Notes: generated by a model not told the origin, from the letters alone. Positions 48,450-57,602 are shown, numbered from the stretch's first letter. The stretch: DNA of 64,000 nt from Oscillibacter sp. (GCA_003539495.1 DPPB01000022.1:572-64571); one strand, 5' to 3'. Translations and numbers: made by a program.

Positions 48450-49148
48450 ATGGATAAAGAGATTCGGCGGCACTATACACTGCTGGTAGATTTTTTGGGC
48501 CATATTCTGGGCCCGGACTATGAGGTGGCTCTTCACGAGCTGACAGAGGATTCCAACCAGATCATCGCCATCTCCAACGGCGAGCTGACGGGCCGGCATC
48601 TGGGCTCCCCTCTGAGCAATAAGATGCTGGAGTTCCTCTCCGGCCGTCTGTATGAGACCCAGGACTATGTGCTTTCCTTTGAGAGCACCTCCGTCACCGG
48701 CAAGAAGATGCACTCCAACAGTATGTTCATCAAGGACCGCAGCGGCAGCGTGGTGGGCCTGCTGTGCATCAATTTTGACAGCAGCCGTTACCAGGCGCTG
48801 AGCAAGCAGGTGATGGATTTGTGCGGCGGGGCGCTGACTCCGGCGGAGCCCAGCGGCACCAGCCTCATCGTGGATGAAAACGACCCCTCGGAGTCGCCCC
48901 GGGAGCAGGGCTTCCCCACCTCCATCGCCGGCGCCACCGCCAGCATCGTGTCTTCGGTGGTGGCCAACTATCCTGTGGATGTGGATCGGCTGAACCAGGA
49001 TGAAAAGATGGAGATCATGGAGATTTTGGACCGCAAGGGCGTGTTTTTGCTGAAGGGGTCCGTGAGCTTTGTGGCCAAGGAGCTGCACAGCTCCGAGGCC
49101 AGCATCTACCGCTACCTGGGCAAGCTCAGCAGCCGCGGCGGCAGGTAA
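48450..49148 (+). CDS. DauR/YheO-like regulator (PAS-like sensor plus HTH)
   Basis: A 232-residue transcription factor. The N-terminal YheO/PAS_6 domain (LVDFLGHILGPDYEVALHEL near 11, the GRHLGSPLS and GLLCINFD stretches) binds a small ligand. The C-terminal HTH_22 covers about 180-230 (MEIMEILDRKGVFLLKGSVSFVAKEL; SEASIYRYL). GGAGG-like AGGAGGAAG precedes the ATG. Co-transcribed with the E2-like and ligase genes, it probably controls them in response to their substrate. Confidence 0.87.
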   Translation: MDKEIRRHYTLLVDFLGHILGPDYEVALHELTEDSNQIIAISNGELTGRHLGSPLSNKMLEFLSGRLYETQDYVLSFESTSVTGKKMHSNSMFIKDRSGSVVGLLCINFDSSRYQALSKQVMDLCGGALTPAEPSGTSLIVDENDPSESPREQGFPTSIAGATASIVSSVVANYPVDVDRLNQDEKMEIMEILDRKGVFLLKGSVSFVAKELHSSEASIYRYLGKLSSRGGR

Positions 49149-49192
49149 AAGAATTTTACCGGGGAGTAGAGCGCAGCTCCATTTTACCGGCG

Positions 49193-49230
49193 GCAGCAGG
49201 GACGGAGCACAGCTCCGTCCCTGCTGCTTT
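49193..49230 (+). terminator. Terminator after the regulator gene
   Basis: 16-bp stem GCAGCAGGGACGGAGC with complement and 3-nt loop, then TTTG. Confidence 0.8.
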
Positions 49231-49417
49231 GCGGGGGTATACTTGACAAACGGCTGAAGCAGCATATAACGCTGGATGGTGTATAGCAAGTAGTATCTAT
49301 CAGAGACAATATACTATATCAAATGCTATGAAAAAAGAATCTTTTTTCAGGTATGGGCGGAACGGACGGGCAAGCTTTAAGCCGTCAGAAATAACGGCTC
49401 CACAGGCGCATAAGCGG

Positions 49418-49484
49418 CTGTGACAAATTTGTCACAGGGCTGTCACCCTATGCAATGGCGCAGGGGAGAAAAGAGCGGTAAAAT
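49418..49484 (+). promoter_or_regulatory. BceR-type operator and promoter of the ABC transporter
   Basis: A perfect 20-bp palindrome (49418-49437) with core TGACA-N4-TGTCA resembles BceR-family sites (TnACA-N4-TGTAA). An extra half-site TGTCA follows at 49441. A TAAAAT -10 (49479-49484) has no good -35 at the right distance, as expected for an activator-dependent promoter. The site is centred about 63 bp before the presumed start of transcription. The rest of the 49231-49516 gap shows nothing else. Confidence 0.65.
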
Positions 49485-49516
49485 AAGCCTGTAAAAAAGA
49501 ACTTCGGAGGTACGAT

Positions 49517-50281
49517 ATGGAAATTTTACAGGTAAGTGACGTTAAAAAAACGTATACCACCCGATTAGGCGGCAACCGGGTCCAGGCCCTGAAGGGCGTG
49601 ACCTTTTCCGTGCAGGAGGGGGAGTATGTGGCCATCATGGGCGAGTCCGGCTCCGGCAAAACCACTCTGCTGAATATTCTGGCGGCCCTGGATAAGCCCA
49701 CGGCCGGAGAGGTGCTTTTGTCAGGCAAAAGTCTGGAGACTATCCCTGAGCGGGATCTGGCCGCCTTCCGCCGGGACAACCTGGGCTTTGTATTCCAGGA
49801 GTTTAACCTGCTGGATACCTTTTCCATTGAGGACAATATCCTCCTGCCCTTGGTTTTGGCGGGAAAAGGTGTGCAGGAGATGCAGCAGACCCTGTTGCCC
49901 CTGGCCCAATCTCTGGGCATCGAGGACATCCTGCACAAGTTCCCCTATGAGGTATCCGGCGGCCAGAAGCAGCGCGCCGCCGTGGCCCGGGCCATGATCG
50001 CCGGCCCCAAGCTGCTCTTGGCGGACGAGCCCACCGGGGCCCTGGATTCCGCGTCCTCGGCGGATCTTTTGCGGATGTTTGAAAAGGTCAATGGCCAGGG
50101 TCAGACCATCCTCATGGTCACCCACTCCGTGGATGCCGCCTCCCATGCCGGGCGGGTGCTGTTCATCCGGGACGGTGTGGTGTTCCACCAAATTTACCGG
50201 GGCGAGTGCAGCGATCAGCAGCTCTATAAAAAGATCAGCGACACCCTGACCATGCTCCGCACAGGGAGGGACGCTGAATGA
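49517..50281 (+). CDS. BceA-type ABC transporter ATPase (antimicrobial peptide module)
   Basis: A 254-residue ATPase of the MacB/BceA/LolD group. Walker A GESGSGKT is near residue 39, the Q-loop near 93, the signature VSGGQKQRAAVARAM near 147 and Walker B LLLADEPTGALDS near 166. GGAGG lies before the ATG. It overlaps the permease gene by 4 bp (ATGA). With the 690-residue permease and the downstream RR/HK pair it forms a peptide-antibiotic detection and resistance module (bacitracin, nisin-like or host peptides); the actual peptide is unknown. Confidence 0.92.
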   Translation: MEILQVSDVKKTYTTRLGGNRVQALKGVTFSVQEGEYVAIMGESGSGKTTLLNILAALDKPTAGEVLLSGKSLETIPERDLAAFRRDNLGFVFQEFNLLDTFSIEDNILLPLVLAGKGVQEMQQTLLPLAQSLGIEDILHKFPYEVSGGQKQRAAVARAMIAGPKLLLADEPTGALDSASSADLLRMFEKVNGQGQTILMVTHSVDAASHAGRVLFIRDGVVFHQIYRGECSDQQLYKKISDTLTMLRTGRDAE

Positions 50282-52350
50282 AAAGGGGATTTTTTCTGAA
50301 GCTGGCCCGGAGCAACATCAGCAAGAACCGCCGGTTTTTCTTCCCGCGTATTCTGTCCGAGGCGGGGCTTTTATGCGTGTTTTACATTGTATTCACCCTC
50401 CGGGCGGACGAGCGCATCCTGCAGCTGCGGGGCGGGCAATACATTGAGGTGTTCATGTCCATCGGCGTGGCGGTGATGATGCTGCTGTCGGGAATTCTGC
50501 TGTTTTATATCAACAGCTTTCTCATGAAGCAGCGCAAGCGTGAGTTTGGCGTTTATAATATTTTGGGCCTGGAAAAGCGGCACATCTGCCGGGTGCTTTT
50601 CCACGAAACAGCCATCAGCAGTCTCGCGTCCGTGGTGCTGGGGCTTGCAATAGGGGTACTGTTTTACAAGCTCTGCTCCCTGCTCATCTGCCAGCTGCTG
50701 AATGCGGAGATTGTTTTGGGCTTTTACTTTATAAACGCCAGGAGCCTGGCCCTGTCCGGGGCCTTCTTCCTGGTGCTGGATGTGATGGCCTACGGCGTCA
50801 ACTGCGTGACCATCGCCCGCCTCAAGCCTGTGGAGCTGCTCTCCTCTGCCAATGTGGGCGAGCGGGAGCCCAAGGTCAAGTGGCCGCTGCTGGTGCTGGG
50901 CCTGCTGGCCCTGGGCGGGGGCTATTACATCTCCCTTACCACCCAAAACCCCCTGAAGGCCCTTGTCCTGTTCTTCGTGGCGGTGATACTGGTGATCATC
51001 GGCACCTACTTTTTGTTCGTGGCCGGGAGTATTTTTGTGCTGAAGGCCTTGAAAAAGAACAAAAGGTTCTATTATAATAAAAAACACATGCCTGCCGTTT
51101 CGGGTCTTCTTTACCGCATGAAGCAGAACGCTGTGGGCCTGGCCTCCATCGCTATTCTGGCCACGGGGGTGCTGGTGATGATCTCCACCACTGTGAGCCT
51201 GTATGCCGGGGCGGAGGAGACAGTGAAGCGGAACTACCCCCAGGATTATTATCTCTCCGCGCGGTATCTGCAGTGGAGCGACGAGGGCCAGCTGCTGCAC
51301 TCGGAGGATATGCCCCGGGAGACCATGCTCCGGGCCGTGGAGCAGGGGGCGAAAAAAAACGGCCTGACCATAAAGGAGATAGCCCTCCAGGAGTATCTGA
51401 CGGTCTCTTATATCTACGAAAACGACACCCTGACCTGTGAGCGGGTGAGCGGCAACGCCGCCGACAACCTCAAGGGGCTCAGCGTCATTACCTATATCAC
51501 CGAGGAGATGTACCGCAGCCTGGGCGGGGAGGCTTTGAACCTGGCGAAGGACGAGATCGCCGTGTGTCCTATGGACATCCGCCAGAGCGGGTTTGACCGG
51601 CCGACGCTTACCATCGGGGAGGACACCTATCAAATCAAGACCACCATCCCGCTGTTTCCCATTTCCTCCGGCATGGAGGCGGCGGCCACCAACAGCTACG
51701 GCGTGGTGGTGGCAGACGAGAACGTGCTGGCGCGGCTGTATGCGCAGCAAAAGCAGGTCTACGAGAATGCGGCCTCGGACTATACCCGGCGTATCGCGGC
51801 AAGCTTTGCGGGCCGGGGAGCCAACGGTGATGTAGGAGAAAAGCTGGAGCGGGATGTGGAGGCGTACCTGAAGGAGGCGGCCTTTCCCCAGCAGCAGGAG
51901 CCGGGTGAAAGTCTGGTCATCAGAGGCAACACCGTGTGGGGCGCCCGGGAGTCCGTGACGGCCATGTGCGGGGCTCTGCTGTTTCTGGGCATTATTTTGG
52001 GACTGGTGTGCCTGTTTGCCACGGTGCTGATCGTGTATTACAAGCAGATCTCCGAGGGCTACGAGGATCGGGTCCGGTTCCAGATCATGCAGAAGGTGGG
52101 CATGAGCCGCCGGGAGGTGAAAAGCACCATCAACAGCCAGGTGCTGCTGGTATTTTTCCTGCCGCTGGTGGTGGCGGGGATGCATTTGGCCTTTGCATTT
52201 CCCATTTTGGAGAAGGTGCTGCACATTTTACTTTTGTCCAGCACGAGCTTGTTTGTGGTCTGCTCGCTTGTCACCTTCGGGGTATTTGCGGCGGTGTACA
52301 CGCTGATCTATATGGCCACGGCCCGAACCTATTATAAGATCGTGCGGTAA
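50278..52350 (+). CDS. BceB-type ABC transporter permease (FtsX-like)
   Basis: A 690-residue permease with the BceB architecture: ten predicted membrane helices and a large extracellular domain (about residues 310-540) between helices 7 and 8, which senses the peptide. The N-terminus KRGFFLKLARSNISKNRRFF is typical. Such permeases both protect the lipid-II-cycle target and signal flux to a partner histidine kinase. The start overlaps the ATPase stop. The C-terminal FtsX helices are at about 565-685. Confidence 0.9.
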   Translation: MKRGFFLKLARSNISKNRRFFFPRILSEAGLLCVFYIVFTLRADERILQLRGGQYIEVFMSIGVAVMMLLSGILLFYINSFLMKQRKREFGVYNILGLEKRHICRVLFHETAISSLASVVLGLAIGVLFYKLCSLLICQLLNAEIVLGFYFINARSLALSGAFFLVLDVMAYGVNCVTIARLKPVELLSSANVGEREPKVKWPLLVLGLLALGGGYYISLTTQNPLKALVLFFVAVILVIIGTYFLFVAGSIFVLKALKKNKRFYYNKKHMPAVSGLLYRMKQNAVGLASIAILATGVLVMISTTVSLYAGAEETVKRNYPQDYYLSARYLQWSDEGQLLHSEDMPRETMLRAVEQGAKKNGLTIKEIALQEYLTVSYIYENDTLTCERVSGNAADNLKGLSVITYITEEMYRSLGGEALNLAKDEIAVCPMDIRQSGFDRPTLTIGEDTYQIKTTIPLFPISSGMEAAATNSYGVVVADENVLARLYAQQKQVYENAASDYTRRIAASFAGRGANGDVGEKLERDVEAYLKEAAFPQQQEPGESLVIRGNTVWGARESVTAMCGALLFLGIILGLVCLFATVLIVYYKQISEGYEDRVRFQIMQKVGMSRREVKSTINSQVLLVFFLPLVVAGMHLAFAFPILEKVLHILLLSSTSLFVVCSLVTFGVFAAVYTLIYMATARTYYKIVR

Positions 52351-52355
52351 GGCGT

Positions 52356-52820
52356 AGGGGGCGGACAGAGGCGTCCGCCGCTACGGAAGCATTATTGATG
52401 GTGCGGTGGGGCGGGCCGATGTGGGCATCGGCCCCTACGGAAGCATAACAAGAGGTGCGGCAAAACGGGCCGTCGGGGACGCCGGCCCCTACGGACGGTT
52501 ACAGGTAGTGCGGTGGGGCGGGCTGATGTGGGCATCGGCCCCTACGGAAGCGTTACAAGAAGGTGCGGTGCGGGGAAGAATCCCCCAGTCACGGCTTCGC
52601 CGTGCCAGCCCTCTTTAGGTAAGGGAGCCGAGGGGACGGGGATGCGGATTGCCACAGCCGGTGTGCGCACCGGCTTCGCAATGACAGGTTTTTGCAGGGA
52701 GTACGGGGAAAGAATCCCCCAGTCACGGCTTCGCCGTGCCAGCCCCTTTTAGGCAAGGGAGCCGAGGGGACGGGGATGCGGATTGCCACGACCAGTTTGC
52801 GAACTGGTCTCGCAATGACA
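52356..52820 (+). repeat. Cluster of modular palindromic repeats
   Basis: Three module types alternate. Type 1 (GTGCGG...stem...CCCCTACGG) occurs at 52356-52387, 52401-52443, 52456-52498 and 52509-52553. Type 3 (CCCCCAGTCACGGCTTCGCCGTGCCAGCCC, then GGGAGCCGAGGGGACGGGGATG; given as two pieces) occurs at 52580-52644 and 52716-52778. Type 2 (CGGATTGCC...stem...GCAATGACA) occurs at 52645-52686 and 52779-52820. The last two types form a 134-bp tandem pair. The cluster separates the transporter genes from their regulators; no gene lies in this 535-bp gap. Confidence 0.85.
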
Positions 52821-52885
52821 TGGTTTATTATGGGCGAAAGCCACCTGGTTGGGGGGCGGCTTATGCCCGTGGGAGGAGGAAATGC

Positions 52886-53557
52886 ATGTATCAGATCCTG
52901 CTGGTGGAGGATGACCGGGCCCTGGCCCTGGCGGTGCAGAAGCTGCTGGAGAGCTATGGAAGCCGGGTGCGGTGCGTGGAGGATTTTGCGGATGTTTTGG
53001 GGGAATTTGCCGCCTGCCAGCCGCAGCTGGTGCTCATGGACATTAAGCTTCCTTACCGGGACGGGTACTACTGGTGCAGCCGGATCCGGGAGATTTCGGC
53101 GGTACCGGTGGTGTTTCTCTCCTCTGCGTCAGACAACATGAACATCGTCATGGCCCTGAATATGGGCGGGGACGACTTCATCGCCAAGCCCGTGGACCCC
53201 ATGGTCCTTACGGCCAAGGTGCAGGCGGTGCTGCGGCGGACCTATGAGATCACCGGGGCAGGGCAGACCGTGGAATTCTGCGGGGCTACCCTGAGCCTGG
53301 GCGATGGCTGCCTGCATACGGAAAAGGGCCGGGTGGAGCTGACAAAGAACGAATTTCGCATTTTACAGCTGCTGCTGGAGAATCGGGGGAAGATCGTGAG
53401 CCGGGAGGAACTGATGATGCACCTGTGGCAGAGCGACCTATATGTGGAGGAAAATACCCTGACGGTAAATGTGGCGAGGCTGCGGAAAAAGCTGGAGGAG
53501 GGCGGCCTGGAGGGCGTGATCCTCACAAAGCCGGGCAGGGGGTACATCATTTTATGA
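52886..53557 (+). CDS. BceR-type response regulator (OmpR family)
   Basis: A 223-residue regulator. The receiver domain has the acidic pair EDD near residue 9, phospho-Asp in LVLMDIKLPYRDG near 52 and Lys in FIAKPVDP near 101. The winged-helix domain has LTKNEFRILQLLLENRG near 152 and NTLTVNVARLRKKLE near 189. GGAGGAGG lies 6-9 nt before ATG 52886. It should bind the TGACA-N4-TGTCA site before the transporter genes. The kinase starts within its stop codon. Confidence 0.92.
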   Translation: MYQILLVEDDRALALAVQKLLESYGSRVRCVEDFADVLGEFAACQPQLVLMDIKLPYRDGYYWCSRIREISAVPVVFLSSASDNMNIVMALNMGGDDFIAKPVDPMVLTAKVQAVLRRTYEITGAGQTVEFCGATLSLGDGCLHTEKGRVELTKNEFRILQLLLENRGKIVSREELMMHLWQSDLYVEENTLTVNVARLRKKLEEGGLEGVILTKPGRGYIIL

Positions 53558-54543
53558 AAAAGGGTCGCAGGGGGGCGGTCCTGCGGGATTGCCTGCGCAA
53601 AAACCGGGTGGCGATTTTGCTGTGGGTGCTGACGGTTTTGACGGAATGGGTGGTGTTTTACCTGTACCGCATCATGTGGGAGCCGCTGCTGTATGCCGGG
53701 GCGCTGACGCTGGCTCTGGGGCTTTTGCTGCTGGGACTGGACCTGCGCAGGGAAATGCAGGCGGCTCGGGAGCGGCTGCGGCTGCGGGAGGCTATTTTGA
53801 CCGAGTGGAACGACCTGCCCGAGGAAAAGACCCTGGAGCAGGCGGACTACGGGGATATGATCCGGAAGCTGGGAAGGCAGCTCCGGCAGGAGACGGCCAC
53901 CCAGGAGGCCCAGCGGCAGGATATGCTGGACTACTACACCACCTGGGTGCATCAGATCAAGACGCCGATGGCGGTGATGAAGCTGTATCTGGGATCGGAG
54001 AGCCCGGAGCATCGGGCCATGGGGGCGGAGCTATTCCGCATGGAGCAGTATGTGGACATGGTGCTGCAGTACCTGCGGCTGAGCAGCGGGGAGAACGACC
54101 TGGTAATCCGGGAATACAAGCTGGATGAGCTGATTCGGGAGGCGGTGCGCAAGTATGCCGCACAGTTTGTGCTGAAGAAGCTGAGGCTGACCTATATTCC
54201 CACAGAAATATCCGTGGTGACGGACCGAAAATGGTTTGGCTGCATACTGGAGCAGCTGCTCTCAAATGCCATTAAGTATACGCCTGCGGGGGGCAGCATC
54301 GCCATCAGCGTAGAGGAGGATGCCCTGCACATCAGCGACACGGGCATTGGCATTGCCCCGGAGGACCTGCCCCGGATCTTTGAGAAGGGGTATACCGGGG
54401 AAAACGGGCGTCTGGAGCGCACCTCCAGCGGATTGGGGTTGTATCTGGCAGGAAAGGCGGCGGATATGCTGCACATCCCCATCCACGTGGAGAGCACGGT
54501 GGGTCGGGGAACGGCCTTTACGCTGCATCTGCGGCAAAAATAA
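53554..54543 (+). CDS. BceS-type intramembrane-sensing histidine kinase
   Basis: A 329-residue kinase with two N-terminal helices (about residues 19-33 and 38-56) joined by only a few residues, so it has no sensor domain of its own and relies on the BceB permease for detection. The phospho-His is in TWVHQIKTPMAVMKL near residue 134. The ATPase domain shows N box QLLSNAIKYTP near 240, ISDTGIGIAPEDL near 265 and GLGLYLAGKAA near 300. The start overlaps the regulator stop (ATGA). A terminator follows at once. Confidence 0.92.
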   Translation: MKKGRRGAVLRDCLRKNRVAILLWVLTVLTEWVVFYLYRIMWEPLLYAGALTLALGLLLLGLDLRREMQAARERLRLREAILTEWNDLPEEKTLEQADYGDMIRKLGRQLRQETATQEAQRQDMLDYYTTWVHQIKTPMAVMKLYLGSESPEHRAMGAELFRMEQYVDMVLQYLRLSSGENDLVIREYKLDELIREAVRKYAAQFVLKKLRLTYIPTEISVVTDRKWFGCILEQLLSNAIKYTPAGGSIAISVEEDALHISDTGIGIAPEDLPRIFEKGYTGENGRLERTSSGLGLYLAGKAADMLHIPIHVESTVGRGTAFTLHLRQK

Positions 54544-54580
54544 AAAAGGCTGTGCGGAGCTCTGTCCGCACAGCCTTTTT
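54543..54580. terminator. Bidirectional terminator between kinase and iron-type ABC genes
   Basis: AAAAAGGCTGTGCGGA, 6-nt loop, exact complement with T7. It serves both converging operons. Confidence 0.9.
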
Positions 54581-55363
54581 TTATAAATCCGCTTTTTCTA
54601 CCATGAAGAATCGGCCGCCATAGGACAGAACCTCCACCGGGCCATATAGCAGCGACAGCTGCTCACGCAGCTCCTCCGCCGAGGCGGAGGCCATGGTGAT
54701 CTGAGCTTGAATGACACCGCCATGGAGCAGGACCAGCCGATCACAGTAGGCCATGGCAAAGTTAGGATCATGGAGGGTGATAAGGCCGCAACGCTGCTGG
54801 CTGTGAATGCTGTCACGGATAAGGCGCAGCATATGGTGACGATTGGTGAAATCCAGGGCGCTGTCCGGTTCATCCATGAGCATTACCGGAGCCTCTTGTA
54901 CCATGCTGCGAGCCAACAGCACCAGCTGCTTTTGCCCCTGGCTCAGGGTACCGAAATCTACATCTGCCCGATCGGCCAAACCGAAACGCCCCAATATTGC
55001 TAAGGCATTTTGGCGCTGGGCGGCAGAGGGAGAGTCAAACAGGCCCAGCTGGGCGTTATACCCCATGAGTACGGCGTCCAATGTGGTGCGCCCACCGGCT
55101 AAACTGGGCGTTTGGGGCAGGAAGGACAGAAGCTGTGCGCGCTTTTTTTCGTGCATTCGTGTGCAATCGATTCCGTTCACCTGCACTTGCCCCGCCATAG
55201 GCAGAAAGCCGCACAGACCATGGAGCAGAGTGCTCTTGCCGCTGCCATTGAGCCCCAGCAAGGCACAGAACTCACCGGGCTGGAGAGAAAGGTCAATGCC
55301 ATGCAGTATCTGACGGCTGCCATAGGACACACAGATATGATTTAGACAGAGCATCTCGCTCAT
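54581..55363 (-). CDS. FepC/BtuD-type ABC transporter ATPase
   Basis: A 260-residue ATPase for a metal-chelate importer. Walker A LGLNGSGKST is near residue 36, the signature LSQGQKQLVLLARSM near 137 and Walker B VMLMDEPDSALD near 158. The Gly-Gln of the signature (LSQGQ instead of LSGGQ) is a common variant. The start at ATG 55363 overlaps the permease stop (ATGA) and has GGGAGG 6 nt upstream. Last gene of the importer operon. Confidence 0.92.
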   Translation of the reverse strand: MSEMLCLNHICVSYGSRQILHGIDLSLQPGEFCALLGLNGSGKSTLLHGLCGFLPMAGQVQVNGIDCTRMHEKKRAQLLSFLPQTPSLAGGRTTLDAVLMGYNAQLGLFDSPSAAQRQNALAILGRFGLADRADVDFGTLSQGQKQLVLLARSMVQEAPVMLMDEPDSALDFTNRHHMLRLIRDSIHSQQRCGLITLHDPNFAMAYCDRLVLLHGGVIQAQITMASASAEELREQLSLLYGPVEVLSYGGRFFMVEKADL

Positions 55364-56379
55364 GCTGCACCTCCCCGCTTGCACATAAAATACACCAAGA
55401 TCGGTACGCCGATAACGGTGGTGAGAATGGAGATGGGCAGCTCCGAGGAGTACAGTGTCCGGGCCAGGATATCGGCGCAGAGCACCACCAGCGCACCCAT
55501 AAGACCGCTCATCAGCAGAGTGAGCGAATCATTGCGCCGCAGCATCAGACGGGCGGTGTGCGGGGCAATGAGCCCGGCAAAGGCCACCAGGCCCGTGATA
55601 CAGATGACAGAGGATACCAGCAGAGTGCTCAGCAGAAGCACGGCTGCCCGGGTGGGGCGCAGCCGCACGCCCAATCCGCGACATTCCTCATCGCCCAAGG
55701 CCATCAGCTCGATCTGCCGCCGGAGGAGCAGCAGGCCAATGAGCCCCACAGCAAACAGCGGCAGAATGGACAGCACCTTGGAGGTGGTGACATTGCCGAA
55801 GGTGCCCATTTCCCAGTACTCCATGGCTGCCAGCTCATTGTCGGGGTCGGCAAAGTATTTGAGCACCATGATAAGAGACTTGGATACGGCGTTGATAACG
55901 ATGCCTGCCAGCACATAGGTAGCGGTGGAACGGGAGCCGGTGGCCCGGGTCAGCAGCATCACACACACAACCGCCGCCAGGCCGCCCCAAAAGGCGCCGA
56001 TGGCCGTTGGCAGAACGCCGGAGGAGCTGACAAGCACAATGGCCGCGGCAGCACCCAAATTGGCACCGCCGGCTATCCCAATGATATCCGGGGAGGCCAG
56101 TGGGTTTTTAAAGATCAGCTGATACACACTGCCGGCTAAACCCAAGGCTATGCCGGAGAGAATGGCCATGAGGGTACGGGGCAGACGCAGCGTGAGAAAG
56201 ACCCGCCGGGTCATGTCGGACACACCGTCCCGGCCGACCAGGATGTGCAGGATCTCCTGAAAGGAGATAGGGTATTTTCCCACGCATGCGGAAATAACCG
56301 CAGCGAAAAGGATCACTGCGGTCACTCCCGCAAATAGAATCGTTATATATTTTTGACTGCGAACGGTGGAGTTTTTCAC
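55360..56379 (-). CDS. FecCD-family ABC transporter permease
   Basis: A 339-residue membrane protein of about ten helices. It carries the family signatures LRLPRTLMAILSGIALGLAGSVYQ near residue 63 and NPLASPDIIGIAGGANLGA near 91, plus GLVAFAGLIAPHTARLM near 272 (the ATPase contact). It imports siderophores, cobalamin, heme or, in MolB-type systems, molybdate/tungstate. It follows the binding-protein gene by 3 nt and overlaps the ATPase gene. Confidence 0.93.
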   Translation of the reverse strand: MKNSTVRSQKYITILFAGVTAVILFAAVISACVGKYPISFQEILHILVGRDGVSDMTRRVFLTLRLPRTLMAILSGIALGLAGSVYQLIFKNPLASPDIIGIAGGANLGAAAAIVLVSSSGVLPTAIGAFWGGLAAVVCVMLLTRATGSRSTATYVLAGIVINAVSKSLIMVLKYFADPDNELAAMEYWEMGTFGNVTTSKVLSILPLFAVGLIGLLLLRRQIELMALGDEECRGLGVRLRPTRAAVLLLSTLLVSSVICITGLVAFAGLIAPHTARLMLRRNDSLTLLMSGLMGALVVLCADILARTLYSSELPISILTTVIGVPILVYFMCKRGGAA

Positions 56380-56382
56380 GGT

Positions 56383-57465
56383 TTAGCCGGTGATGATGGA
56401 CTTATCCATGTCGAAGCCATAGAAGGTCTTATAGAAGCTGGCGGCATAGTCAGCACACTCGGCCTTGGTATACAGGTCGGGGTGGACGGTGGCCAGCAGC
56501 CACAGCATTCCCAGCACGCCGGAGGGAACGGGAGAGTCCCATGCCTCCAGGCCGGCGGGCATGTTATACACCGCACCATTCTTCACAGCGGTGACCTCTG
56601 CGAGATTTGCATCGGCCAGCACATCGGCCGCCGTGAAATCGGGCTGGCCATTGGCCATGTTATTGGTGGGGATGATGATAATGTCGGGGTTCATGGTGAG
56701 AATCTGTTCATAGGATACGTCCGTCCAGCTGTCACCCTCCAGAATGTCACCGGCATTCTTGCCGCCGACAGAACGAACCAGGGAGGCCTGATACATATCC
56801 TTGGGAGCGGTGGCCAAATAAGTGCTGTTGTTGCACATATAGACAACGGGTTTTTTGCTGTCGTCCAGGTTGGCGGTGGCGGACTCTACCTTGGACAGGA
56901 CTTCATTATAGCTGGTGATGAGCTTGCCGGCAGTTTCCTCGCTGCCGGTGAGATTGGCGATGAGTTTAATCATATCCACCAGAGCCTCGTGGCTCTCAGG
57001 ATTGACAACTACGGCGGCAATGCCCATTTCGTTGAGGGTTTTGGCGTAATCCTTGGCCTTCTTGGGCAGGATTACCAGATCAGGCTCGGCACCTAGGCAG
57101 TTCTCTAAGTCAAAGACCTTGGCGGAACCAACATTGGCGATGCTGCCAATGAGCTCGGGAGCGGCCAGCTTATAAATGGGGCGCTTATCGGTTTTTTCCT
57201 CTGTGCCCACCAGCTTATTCTCCAGACCCAGGGCGATGCAGGCGGAGGAGGAAATGTAGTAACCGGATACGATACGCTCAGCGGGCTTTTCCAGAGTGAC
57301 GGAATTGCCCAGCTGATCCTCGATGGTCAGGGGAAAGGAGGCCTTCTCCACGGTGACGGCCTTCACATCGGAGACGGGGGCATCCGGCTGGGTGGAGCCA
57401 CAGCCGGCCAGCAGGGTCAGGGACATGACCATTGCCAGAAGCAGAGCAAGTATTCTTTTCATCAT
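56383..57465 (-). CDS. Periplasmic-binding-type lipoprotein for metal or metal-chelate import
   Basis: A 360-residue lipoprotein. The signal peptide with lipobox LLAGC is at residues about 16-20, so the Cys near 20 is lipidated. The TroA/FepB-like fold begins with VTIEDQLGNSVTLEKPAERIV-type residues near 52 and includes DLENCLGAEPDLVILP near 120. The start is the first of two adjacent ATGs (57465) with GGAG 6 nt upstream. The ligand is not evident. The xdhC gene just upstream suggests molybdate or tungstate besides the usual iron chelates. Confidence 0.88.
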   Translation of the reverse strand: MMKRILALLLAMVMSLTLLAGCGSTQPDAPVSDVKAVTVEKASFPLTIEDQLGNSVTLEKPAERIVSGYYISSSACIALGLENKLVGTEEKTDKRPIYKLAAPELIGSIANVGSAKVFDLENCLGAEPDLVILPKKAKDYAKTLNEMGIAAVVVNPESHEALVDMIKLIANLTGSEETAGKLITSYNEVLSKVESATANLDDSKKPVVYMCNNSTYLATAPKDMYQASLVRSVGGKNAGDILEGDSWTDVSYEQILTMNPDIIIIPTNNMANGQPDFTAADVLADANLAEVTAVKNGAVYNMPAGLEAWDSPVPSGVLGMLWLLATVHPDLYTKAECADYAASFYKTFYGFDMDKSIITG

Positions 57466-57479
57466 TCTATTCTCCTTTT

Positions 57480-57581
57480 TTCTATTGGCGGGACCGCAGG
57501 GGATGCGATCCCACCCGTTCATCTTTTTTAAGAACAACCAATAGTATAATGCAAAGCCTCTTAAAAAACAAGAGGCCTTGC
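57480..57581 (-). promoter_or_regulatory. Promoter and structured leader of the ABC importer operon
   Basis: On the minus strand TTGTTT (57566-57571), a 17-nt spacer and TATACT (57543-57548). An inverted repeat GCAAAGCCTCTT/AAGAGGCCTTGC (57551-57581) covers the -35, a possible repressor site. The leader also folds into a 12-bp stem (about 57485-57514: GGTGGGATCGCA with TGCGGTCCCGCC, two wobbles) before the ribosome site. Confidence 0.55.
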
Positions 57582-57602
57582 GAAAAAAAATATGCTTTAA
57601 AA

